Source of the DNA: Desulfobacterales bacterium
GTDB lineage: Bacteria > Desulfobacterota > Desulfobacteria > Desulfobacterales > JAUWMJ01
Direction of reading: 5' to 3'
DNA: 9,660 nt
Assembly: GCA_030613225.1 (NCBI GenBank)
Contig: JAUWMJ010000071.1
Location: 1 to 9,660, forward strand
Each line of letters opens with the position of its first letter. Position 1 is the stretch's first letter. A model generated the notes under the pieces. The model made no database searches and was not told the DNA's origin. It was given only the letters and a program-made list of their open reading frames with translations. Both the position numbers and the translations under genes were made by a program. Below are positions 1 through 6,000 of this stretch, one piece after another.

Positions 1-273
1 TCTCGAATGGTACTTGAAGAAATTCTGTTTGATGAAATTAGATATAATGAAAAAGCTCGAAATACCAACTCCGCTCTTACACCCAGAGAGAAAGAAGTCC
101 TTATTATGGTTTCTTCCGGCGAAGCTAACGAAGATATTGCAGCTCGCCTTTGCATAAGCCCATATACGGTTAAAACCCACATCTATAATATTTATACTAA
201 GATCGCTGTTCCCAACCGCATTCAAGCTGCACTCTGGGCATCCAAAAACCTCAAAAAATCATTTCAATATTAA
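1..273 (+). CDS. LuxR-family transcriptional regulator, C-terminal DNA-binding domain (5' end outside window)
   Basis: This is the carboxyl end of a DNA-binding regulator. The reading frame is open to the window edge and the first visible Met (base 7) is probably internal, so the gene is partial. Counting from that Met, residues about 24-78 form a LuxR/FixJ-type helix-turn-helix: LTPREKEVL at the first helix, then NEDIAARLCISPYTVKTHI as the scaffold and recognition helices, ending in VPNRIQAALWA. The Arg/Gln/Ala-rich ending resembles CsgD-like regulators and two-component response regulators of the NarL class. The N-terminal receiver or sensor domain would lie upstream and cannot be seen, so the signal and target are unknown. 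No clear rho-independent terminator follows. CCCGGC (311-316) can pair with GCCGGG (346-351), but no T-run comes after it. Confidence 0.85.
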   Translation, partial: SRMVLEEILFDEIRYNEKARNTNSALTPREKEVLIMVSSGEANEDIAARLCISPYTVKTHIYNIYTKIAVPNRIQAALWASKNLKKSFQY

Positions 274-373
274 TTGCCAGCCCGAACAATTTCGTTAACC
301 CGCAAGTTATCCCGGCTTAAAGAGTTTCAGAATGTGCATGTTCATGCCGGGCACTCCTTTACCCTGTTATAGG

Positions 374-575
374 ATAGCCGTCAGGTTAAAAGAAAAATGG
401 TCTATTATTGTTAACAATTATCAATTTTCAATTCACAATTGACAATTATTTGTCTTTAAAAATGTATTTGTTAAAATCAAATTGTGAATTGTGAATAGTT
501 AATTGCGAATTGCAAATTGAAAAACAAGCTAAATTCTGCTGATTTTATCATTCAATTTCTTAACCTGACGGCTAT
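374..575. repeat. MITE-like 202-bp element bounded by a perfect 16-bp inverted repeat
   Basis: ATAGCCGTCAGGTTAA at 374-389 is the exact reverse complement of 560-575. The interior is very AT-rich and itself palindromic: CAATTCACAATT (429-440) pairs perfectly with AATTGTGAATTG (480-491), and variants of AATTG recur about every 9-10 bases up to about base 520. No protein is encoded inside. The size, termini and foldback interior are what one expects of a non-autonomous miniature element or an intergenic repeat family. I see no obvious target-site duplication next to the termini, so mobility is inferred only. Confidence 0.55.
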
Positions 576-910
576 GCCCCTTAAGGGGCCACTTTTCCCG
601 AGCGTCGTCTCGGAAAAAGCGTAGTTTCTTACTACTGCAGACCTCGTCATCAATCATCAAAAAATCACGGCGAGCCCTTATGTGACGCAGGATTGCATAA
701 TAATTGGACACTGCACTCAAGCTTCAGGTGTTCCGCCGGAGGCGGATCAGGTGTCAGTAGTAAAAAAGAGAGAGCCAGCCTGAAACCTGACACCCGAAAC
801 CCGATTGCGAGGTTTTCACTCAAAAATAAATAATTTAATGGGTAAGAACCATTTTTACAAACCGGTAATGCTCCCTTAATAATACGACTTATTTTTGCAA
901 AGCTGGATGA
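576..910. other. Gene-free stretch with small hairpins upstream of the nicotianamine-synthase-like gene
   Basis: No convincing gene is present. Visible structures are an imperfect hairpin around 593-618 (CCGAG facing CTCGG with flanking T- and A-runs), TCCGCC facing GGCGGA at 732-746, and GGTGTCAG (750-757) facing CTGACACC (787-794). TTTACA (854-859), 17 bases, then TAATAA (877-882) is a weak promoter candidate for the gene starting at 911. It matches only partly and I would not rely on it. Confidence 0.4.
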
Positions 911-1732
911 ATGAAAGAAAAAAGATTAGACTCAATAAAAAACGAATTTCTTGATATTTATGCTTCCATACGCGAGCTGACGGATGATGAAATTCTAAAT
1001 GGCCATGATGATATATTTCGTCATCATTTTGAAAGACTAAACCGCCTGACCGCAATCGATGTTAACGATTCCTTGGCAGATAAAATTTTTCGTGACCTTG
1101 AACTTCAGCCGGTTATAAAACGTATCTCCCATCTGAAAAGAATCAACGGGCTCAGAATGGAAATTGAGTTTGCCCGATCGATTATCGCAGGTCCTGATCC
1201 GTGGGCCATGATAGAAAACTATGTATATTATCCCAATTATCTTGAACTGGCGAGGATGGAATATGAAGGTGGTAATCTCAAACGCGGAAACCGGGTTGTG
1301 TTTTTAGGAAGCGGTCCCCTGCCCCTCAGCCTTATCTGTCTTTGCAAGCAATTCGGCATTGAAGGTATCGGTATTGAACAGGTACCGGAATATGTCGGTC
1401 TTTCTGAAAATCTAATTAAAAATCTTGGATTAGCCGGTCATATTCTTATCATGCAGGGAAACCATTTCTCTTTGCCTCTTAAGGATGATTACCGGCTTAT
1501 CATGGTGGCAGCAGATGCTTTGCCCAAAAATGAAATCTTTTCCCATCTTGCAGAGGTACTGCCGGATGGAACAATACTTTCTTACCGGATCTATGAAAAA
1601 GGTTTAAGACGTCTTCTGGATAGCCAGTCTGTTTTTGAGCTTCCCCCTGAATTTAAGGAATACACACGCATCCGTCCTGAACCACCGGTAAATAATACTT
1701 CGGTTTTTATAATCAAGAATACCGGCAGGTAA
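911..1732 (+). CDS. Nicotianamine synthase-like aminobutyrate transferase (CntL/archaeal NAS family)
   Basis: The 273-aa length matches CntL of staphylopine synthesis (about 271 aa) and archaeal nicotianamine synthase (about 265 aa). Family members move the 3-amino-3-carboxypropyl group of S-adenosylmethionine onto an amine (another AdoMet-derived unit, or D-His or L-His) to build metal-chelating opine or nicotianamine metallophores in the cytoplasm. Visible in the sequence: a helical N-terminal part (about 1-90) with MEIEFARSI (83-91), whose Glu84 or Glu86 may be the catalytic acid; the aromatic stretch NYVYYPNYLELARMEY (103-118), typical of the family; the Rossmann AdoMet loop VVFLGSGPLPLS (129-140); and the acidic strand end GIGIEQVPE (152-160). 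The start is the ATG at 911, with only a weak GGAT-like ribosome site. No opine dehydrogenase, racemase or metallophore exporter lies beside it, so the product is unknown. The family call is good; the exact substrate is not. Confidence 0.78.
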   Translation: MKEKRLDSIKNEFLDIYASIRELTDDEILNGHDDIFRHHFERLNRLTAIDVNDSLADKIFRDLELQPVIKRISHLKRINGLRMEIEFARSIIAGPDPWAMIENYVYYPNYLELARMEYEGGNLKRGNRVVFLGSGPLPLSLICLCKQFGIEGIGIEQVPEYVGLSENLIKNLGLAGHILIMQGNHFSLPLKDDYRLIMVAADALPKNEIFSHLAEVLPDGTILSYRIYEKGLRRLLDSQSVFELPPEFKEYTRIRPEPPVNNTSVFIIKNTGR

Positions 1733-1789
1733 TGTAAAACTTCTAAGTGTGCAAGGATCAGAAAGCGAATACAAACTGACGGATTTTTC

Positions 1790-1851
1790 TAATCACGAAA
1801 GAGTTATAATTTCGTGCTTTTTTCCTTTCGTGTTTTCGTGATTATTTTTTT
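1790..1851 (+). terminator. Tandem or alternative rho-independent terminator after the nicotianamine-synthase-like gene
   Basis: CACGAAA (1794-1800) pairs with TTTCGTG (1810-1816) over a 9-base loop and is followed by CTTTTTT. The same left arm, extended to TAATCACGAAA (1790-1800), also pairs perfectly with TTTCGTGATTA (1834-1844), which is followed by seven Ts. One left arm therefore has two competing partners, each with its own T-run. This should stop transcription coming from the 911-1732 gene, 58 bases after its stop codon. Confidence 0.6.
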
Positions 1852-1939
1852 ATACCCTAAAGGTTCGCGCAGGTAAGCGTAGACTCCGAAAATAAGTTGA
1901 CTTTATTAACAATCCATTTAAAGAAGGAAAAATCTTTTG

Positions 1940-1955
1940 TGGCATAATCGTTGCT
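1940..1955 (+). promoter_or_regulatory. Candidate sigma-54 (RpoN) promoter
   Basis: The site is TGGCA, six bases, TTGCT. It fits the RpoN consensus TGGCA-N6-TTGCW exactly, with the invariant GG (-24) and GC (-12) at the required spacing. Transcription would start near 1966, leaving a leader of about 320 bases before the binding-protein gene at 2288. Sigma-54 promoters need an activator bound nearby. The only obvious palindromic sites (2096-2130) lie downstream rather than upstream, which is unusual. Confidence 0.5.
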
Positions 1956-1990
1956 TATACTTTCCTGGAAATGAGTAAATCTTTAGATAA

Positions 1991-2077
1991 AAATTTCAAA
2001 AGTTTGTTTTGCCCGATGCAGCTTATGGCTCTGGAGATTATGCAAAGAGAGTGACTCAAGCGATAAAGAGAAGGTGA
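1991..2077 (+). pseudogene. Possible 28-codon 3' remnant of an unidentified gene
   Basis: An open frame without a start codon runs from 1991 to a TGA at 2075-2077. It reads as plausible protein, including PDAAYGSGDYAKRVTQAIKR. The YGxG...AKRV pattern vaguely recalls the C-terminal ends of UDP-GlcNAc 2-epimerase-like proteins, but 28 codons are too few to assign it. A stop codon at 1988-1990 closes the frame upstream. It may be a gene remnant or chance. Confidence 0.2.
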
Positions 2078-2095
2078 CGAGTGGAAGAAATTTCG

Positions 2096-2130
2096 TGTCA
2101 ATATTTTGACAAAGTGTCAATTGTCTGACA
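2096..2130. promoter_or_regulatory. Two tandem TGTCA-N6-TGACA palindromes (TGT-N10-ACA type operator pair)
   Basis: TGTCA-N6-TGACA occurs at 2096-2111 and again at 2115-2130, with centres 19 bp apart, about two helical turns. Both satisfy TGT-N10-ACA, the published form of NifA-type upstream activator sites for sigma-54 promoters; a dimeric regulator of another family is equally possible. They sit about 140 bases downstream of the candidate RpoN promoter and 158 bases before the binding-protein start. Activator, repressor or roadblock roles are all open. Confidence 0.5.
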
Positions 2131-2282
2131 AATCTACTTTCAAAGATAATACTTACAGCAGCTTAGACGATTTAAGGCCGTTTTAAGCTGATCTGGGAAA
2201 ACAGCCGGAAGAATACCGATTTGTTACACCTCAAGTATTTTTTTTACTAACTATTTTTTTTAAGAGGAAGGAAGGAGATCTA

Positions 2283-2291
2283 ATGAGATGA
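2283..2291 (+). other. Two-codon mini-ORF (Met-Arg-stop) overlapping the start of the binding-protein gene
   Basis: ATG-AGA-TGA occupies 2283-2291, and its stop overlaps the ATG at 2288-2290. The AAGGAG at 2272-2277 is 5 bases from the first ATG and 10 from the second, so ribosomes could load on either one. A terminating ribosome would stop exactly over the real start, a layout that suits translational coupling or attenuation. It may equally be chance. Confidence 0.3.
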
Positions 2292-3565
2292 AAAAGATTA
2301 AATTAACCGCGATTGTTATGGGAATAATGGTTCTGGGGCTTTGTCTTTTTTCCCATGTTTGTACAGCCCAGGACGTTGTAAAGATTTGCCTGAACTACCC
2401 GCAGACCGGGCCGTATGCCAAACAGGGTCTTGACCAGTGGCGTGCGGCAGAAATTGCAGGTATTGAAATTAACTCAGCCGGTGGCATTCTTGGTAAAAAA
2501 GTACAGTTTAAATGGTATGATTCCAAGTCCAAACCAAATGTCTCCACAACTAATGTATTAGATGCCATCAATCGGCATGACGTTAAAATGGTCTTTGGCG
2601 GCTCTTCAAGCGGTGTTGCAGTAGCCGTCGGAAAGGTGTGTCAAAAAAAGGGCGTTCTCTTTTTTGGAACCCTAACCTATTCCACTGCAACAACAGGAAA
2701 ACATGCAAGGCGGCATGTTTTCCGGGAGTGCTACAATGCCTGGATGGGCGCCAAAGCTATCGCCGCTTATTTGAATCGAAACTTTGCGGGAAAGAAATAC
2801 TTTTACATTACCGCAGATTATACATGGGGATGGACCACAGAAGCTTCTTTGAGAAGGTTCTCTAATACTGAAGATAAAACAATTCACAAAGGCGTGAAGA
2901 CACCATTTCCGTCCTCGGATTTCACAGCAGCCCTCAGACGTGCAAAGGAGGAAAAACCGGATGTTCTGGTTTTAGTTCTTTTCGGGCAAGAAATGGCAAC
3001 AGCGGTTCGGACTGCGGCAGCCATGGGTCTGAAAGCACACATGCAGATCGTGGTGCCAAACCTTACCATTGGTATGGCCGAACGAGGTACTCCTAAAGAC
3101 ATGGAAGGTGTTCTCGGGGCTCTTCCTTGGACCTGGAAAGTTCCTTACATGTATAACTATGCTCGGGGAAAAAAGTTTGTCGAAAAATTTAGAAAAAGAT
3201 TCAACCGATATCCCAGTTGCTCAGGTGCTTCAGCTTATACTATAATGCATGAGTACAAAGCTGCCGTAGAAAGGGCCGGTACCTTTAATTCCGCTTCGGT
3301 GATCAAGGCGCTCGAGGGATATGAATACCAGTTATTGAAGGACAGGCAGACCTGGCGTGATTTTGACCATCAGTCTGTACAATCTGTATACGCAGTTCGT
3401 TGCAACCCAGAACACATTGTACTCAAAGACAAATATAATCTTGATTATTTTGAAATAATTGGCAGTATACCGGGTCATGAGGCTGTGCGAACCCGTGAAG
3501 AATGGAACGCAGTAAGGCAGGCAGCCGGCAAACCGACACACTTGGAGAAATTGCCAGGGGAATGA
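2288..3565 (+). CDS. Periplasmic ABC-transporter substrate-binding protein, branched-chain amino acid/urea type (Peripla_BP_6)
   Basis: This is a 425-aa exported binding protein that should capture an amino acid, urea, amide or similar small solute in the periplasm. Residues 1-27 form a signal peptide: Lys-rich start, hydrophobic core IVMGIMVLGLCLF, and likely signal peptidase I cleavage after CTA (Ala27). There is no lipobox. The mature start VKICLNYPQTGPYAKQG is the family's first strand and ligand loop. NSAGGILGKKVQFKWYDSKS (58-77) is the classic LivJ/AmiC signature, and GGSSSGVAVAV follows at about 104-114. The length is at the upper end for the family. The start is supported by AAGGAG ten bases upstream. 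No permease or ATPase genes are adjacent, so it is an orphan receptor that uses a distant transporter or serves a sensor. The long leader with a sigma-54-like promoter suggests regulated expression. The ligand cannot be told from sequence alone. Confidence 0.85.
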   Translation: MKKIKLTAIVMGIMVLGLCLFSHVCTAQDVVKICLNYPQTGPYAKQGLDQWRAAEIAGIEINSAGGILGKKVQFKWYDSKSKPNVSTTNVLDAINRHDVKMVFGGSSSGVAVAVGKVCQKKGVLFFGTLTYSTATTGKHARRHVFRECYNAWMGAKAIAAYLNRNFAGKKYFYITADYTWGWTTEASLRRFSNTEDKTIHKGVKTPFPSSDFTAALRRAKEEKPDVLVLVLFGQEMATAVRTAAAMGLKAHMQIVVPNLTIGMAERGTPKDMEGVLGALPWTWKVPYMYNYARGKKFVEKFRKRFNRYPSCSGASAYTIMHEYKAAVERAGTFNSASVIKALEGYEYQLLKDRQTWRDFDHQSVQSVYAVRCNPEHIVLKDKYNLDYFEIIGSIPGHEAVRTREEWNAVRQAAGKPTHLEKLPGE

Positions 3566-3667
3566 TTCAAAACCAAAAGTAAATTCATTACAGTATAAAA
3601 ACTGTTTCAAAACCTCTTAACACGACTATCTTGACCATTTTTCGAAAAAGCTTTTAGCGAAGTAAAC

Positions 3668-3773
3668 CATCCGGTTCAGGTCTTACATTCTTGGCTATGC
3701 TGCCTTTTTACCAGGAGTGTAGACCTGACCTCTTCACAACAGAGAGGAGGTCGTATTTCGGGACGACCGGATG
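3668..3773 (+). repeat. Nested inverted-repeat element able to fold as a three-way junction
   Basis: The outer stem is CATCCGGT (3668-3675) with ACCGGATG (3766-3773), a perfect 8 bp. Inside, 3677-3694 pairs with 3711-3727: CAGGTCT/AGACCTG is perfect, then ten more pairs including two G-U, with one bulged T at 3684 and a 16-base loop. A second inner stem is GACCTC (3727-3732) with GAGGTC (3747-3752). The wobble pairs work only if the + strand is the RNA, i.e. the 3' region of the binding-protein transcript. It could be a 3'-UTR structure, an intergenic repeat unit or a small RNA; no T-run marks it as a simple terminator. Confidence 0.5.
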
Positions 3774-4252
3774 ATACTTTCAAGATCGTTAACATCACGC
3801 AAATCAACCGCCTTTGCAAATCTATCCTCTATTAAGCCTGAAATATCATTGTTTATGAGCAAATTAAAATGCAGCATTAGATCAGCCATATGCTGCATTT
3901 CTTCCTGTTTGGGTACAAATCGATCATATACGATTCGCTTTTTCGTCGTTGTTAGGGCATACTCAACCAGTACAACTGGTTGTTTCCAGTATCGCGAAGC
4001 AATCCAGGCCGCCTTTTTAGTGTTTTTCTCGGCCCATATGCCGGCCCGGGCAGCTCCTTGCACAAGCATTTTTACAGTGCCAGGATCATTCTCAATAAAC
4101 GCCTTTTTGACCACAACAAGGTTACAGATAAAATACTTCCATACGTCTTCAACATAATAAAGAGCGCTTGCTATTGCATTAAGCAACGATTTTCTTAATT
4201 TAAAGAAGTCATAGATAATATGAAATACCTTTTGCCAAATAAATGGCTTGAA
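3734..4252 (-). pseudogene. Remnant of an NMT1/TauA-type ABC substrate-binding protein (C-terminal part only)
   Basis: Read on the minus strand, the frame is open from about 4252 to a stop at 3734-3736. It encodes the recognisable carboxyl half of a nitrate/sulfonate/taurine (SsuA/TauA/NMT1) binding protein. A conserved stretch reads VVVKKAFIENDPGTVKMLVQ, followed by a helical WAEKN..AAWIASRYW segment and, near the end, LIEDRFAKAVDLRDV. Full-length members have about 330 residues; only about 150 remain. The signal peptide and first lobe are absent, and an in-frame stop at 4253-4255 blocks extension. The only possible start is a TTG at 4186 with no visible ribosome site. The last residues run into the nested repeat at 3668-3773, so the 3' end also looks replaced. 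I infer a decaying gene rather than a functional short protein. Confidence 0.6.
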
Positions 4253-4318
4253 TTACAAGTCTGATTTTAAATTTTCTCATTTATCTAAACATAGCTTTAG
4301 GCAACAGCCCGTCTATTT

Positions 4319-4347
4319 TTGACATCTTCGTATTTTGGCGCTATAAT
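4319..4347 (+). promoter_or_regulatory. Perfect sigma-70 consensus promoter for the PLP-enzyme gene
   Basis: TTGACA (4319-4324) is followed by exactly 17 bases and TATAAT (4342-4347), matching the housekeeping consensus at all twelve positions. Transcription should start near 4354, giving a leader of about 30 bases before the ATG at 4385. The match shows that the upstream in-frame TTG at 4319 is part of the -35 box and not a start codon. Confidence 0.8.
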
Positions 4348-4384
4348 AAATCTTTTCCTGCATAAAACGAAAGAAAAACACACA

Positions 4385-5563
4385 ATGCATGATATCAATT
4401 ATTCCCATCAGCACGAACCGGTTGAACACTACTTTTTGGGCTGCTGCAAGGACTGCCTGATCAGCCTTGAAACAATAAAATCAATTCCAACCCCTTTTCT
4501 CCTTGTAGAAGAAAAGATCGTAAAAAGAAATATAACTCGCATTCATGAGTATGCAAGCCGGCATGGATTTGCAGTACGTCCACATGTTAAAACCCACAAA
4601 TCCCTTCACATCGCCCGCATGCAGATTGATTGTGGAGCAGTTGGCATCGCGGTTGCAAAAGTAGGCGAGGCAGAAATAATGGCGAAACCTGGTAATATTG
4701 ACATTACTGTTGCCTATCCTGCTATTGGACCTGCCCGTGCGGAGAAACTTGCAAAGCTTTCTTTCAAACAAAAAATAAGAGTTGCAGCAGATTCCGAATA
4801 TGGCATGAACGAACTTTCAAATGCAGCCGCTAAACACAACACCACCATAGGAATTCTTGTCATGTTTGATGCCGGCCTTCACCGTTGTGGAGTTTCCGAT
4901 CCTCACCGGATCGTAAAGCTTGCTCGGCATTTAAAAACACTTCCCGGACTTCGCTATGACGGCATCCAAATGTATTTAGGGCATTTGTATGGAACTGCCG
5001 CCGGAGATCCGGAAAGTTTTAATCAGATAAACCTGCTGTGGGAGCCGGCATATGAAGCTCTGTGTAAAGCCGGGCTTCGGCCCGAAACAGTTTCTTCCGG
5101 CTCCACTCCATCTTTGGAAAACACGCATCTTGTCCATCATGTAAACGAAATTAAGGTGGGAACATATGCTTTGAACGACTATTTTGTTTTAAAGTTCGGC
5201 CATTGCACACTCAAAGACTGTGCGGCCCGTGTGATCGCAACTGTTGTATCCGACGTGGTTTCCGGGCAGGTGATCATTGACGCCGGTTCAAAGGCCCTTT
5301 CAGCAAAACAGCTGCTGAGCCATGAAAATCTTGAAATGGGATATATTCCTGAATATACCCAAGCACGGATTTTTCGCCTCCATGAAGAACACGGGTGGAT
5401 TGATGTAAGTCAATGCGTTAATCCGCCCCGTATCGGGCAGCGGATTAGCATTGTACCTGTAAATGTGGCTTTGTGTATGAACCTTTATGATGAGTTTTAT
5501 CTTTACAACAGTGACGGAATTTTAAAAAAAGAAAAAGTTGACGCCAGGGGATGTTGCAGCTAA
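4385..5563 (+). CDS. Fold-type III PLP enzyme, D-threonine aldolase/D-serine dehydratase-like
   Basis: This 392-aa cytoplasmic pyridoxal-phosphate enzyme has an alanine-racemase-type barrel followed by a C-terminal beta domain. Relatives cleave D-threonine to glycine and acetaldehyde or deaminate D-serine. Visible marks: RPHVKTHKS (65-73), where Lys69 should hold PLP; MFDAGLHRCGV (160-170); the phosphate-binding SSGSTP (237-242); EIKVGTYALND (255-265); and DAGSKALSAK (299-308). The family normally has a PNHxC-type metal site near the end. Here the matching stretch is IVPVNVALCMNLYDEF (356-371), with no histidine, so the metal-dependent aldolase or dehydratase chemistry may be changed. There is a CCKDC motif at 20-24 in an N-terminal extension. 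I chose the ATG at 4385 because the upstream frame contains the promoter; its ribosome site is weak. It appears monocistronic. The family call is firm; the reaction is uncertain. Confidence 0.8.
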   Translation: MHDINYSHQHEPVEHYFLGCCKDCLISLETIKSIPTPFLLVEEKIVKRNITRIHEYASRHGFAVRPHVKTHKSLHIARMQIDCGAVGIAVAKVGEAEIMAKPGNIDITVAYPAIGPARAEKLAKLSFKQKIRVAADSEYGMNELSNAAAKHNTTIGILVMFDAGLHRCGVSDPHRIVKLARHLKTLPGLRYDGIQMYLGHLYGTAAGDPESFNQINLLWEPAYEALCKAGLRPETVSSGSTPSLENTHLVHHVNEIKVGTYALNDYFVLKFGHCTLKDCAARVIATVVSDVVSGQVIIDAGSKALSAKQLLSHENLEMGYIPEYTQARIFRLHEEHGWIDVSQCVNPPRIGQRISIVPVNVALCMNLYDEFYLYNSDGILKKEKVDARGCCS

Positions 5564-6000
5564 GTTTTTCTTAAAATACTCTAATTGTTTTTAATTAAAC
5601 CACGGGCTATGCTCAAGCAACCCTAAAAGGTTTTACCGTTCCGGCAAGAACAAATATACTCAATAGTATCAAAAAGGAAAAGAACAATATTTTTGATTCC
5701 CTCTCCTAATGGCAAGGTCGTAAAATTAAGAAATAAAATGTTTATGATAAAAGAATATTGAACGGCAGAATACCTTATTCAAAATTCGACGTTGGATCCA
5801 GCTTCGCCAGGGCTACGCCGAGACAAGCGTTCGATCTGGCTTCGCCAATGCTATTCCAAGACACGTGTTCGACGTTCATATGTTTTTGCTTTTAACATCC
5901 TTGAAATGGTATGTCATAATAAGGGCTGAAAATAGAACATATAACGTTATAATTATAAGGCTTTTTATAACACAATCACCATAAAATGCATGAAACCGTA
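5564..6000. other. Gene-free stretch between convergent genes
   Basis: I see no credible gene here. It separates the + strand PLP-enzyme gene from the minus-strand DUF2156 gene. It contains the degenerate tandem repeat at 5795-5872 and a weak AT-rich inverted repeat, GTTATAA (5946-5952) with TTATAAC (5965-5971). No strong rho-independent terminator was recognised for either gene. Confidence 0.5.
5795..5872. repeat. Degenerate tandem repeat, two units with 38-bp period
   Basis: The 40-base stretches starting at 5795 and 5833 agree at 31 of 40 positions by my count. They share GATC, GCTTCGCCA, AGAC and TTCGA blocks, and a third TTCGACGTT continues at 5869. Similar TTCGACGTT is seen just before unit one. 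It looks like an intergenic repeat rather than coding sequence, because no frame stays open with sensible content. Confidence 0.5.

Larger units (their letters stand above)
1733..2287 (+). other. Long regulatory leader between the NAS-like and binding-protein genes
   Basis: This 555-base gene-free stretch holds the tandem terminator (1790-1851), the sigma-54-like promoter, a short coding-like remnant (1991-2077), the palindrome pair (2096-2130) and, at its 3' end, two T-rich tracts (2239-2248 and 2254-2260) ahead of the ribosome site. AAGGAG at 2272-2277 is the ribosome-binding site for the next gene. Confidence 0.6.

Noticed and set aside
529..720. A 63-codon minus-strand open frame
   Set aside because: It overlaps the right terminus of the 374-575 repeat element and the hairpin near 593-618, has no recognisable domain and no convincing ribosome site.
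374..797. CRISPR array suggested by recurring AATTG words
   Set aside because: The repeats are short, irregular and palindromic, with no constant-length spacers and no cas genes.
2182..2200. A second sigma-54 promoter (GG...GC around 2186-2198) just before the binding-protein gene
   Set aside because: The GG and GC are one base too close together, and RpoN promoters tolerate spacing changes poorly.
3771..4157. A 128-codon + strand open frame
   Set aside because: It is antisense to the recognisable NMT1/TauA-type remnant and its translation has no family features.
4319..4384. Upstream TTG start for the PLP enzyme
   Set aside because: The TTG is the first half of a perfect -35 box and the transcript would begin near 4354, so these codons are not translated.
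911..5563. A complete staphylopine-like metallophore operon
   Set aside because: The synthase-like gene is present, but there is no opine dehydrogenase, histidine racemase of the CntK type, exporter or cognate importer, and a terminator separates it from the next gene.
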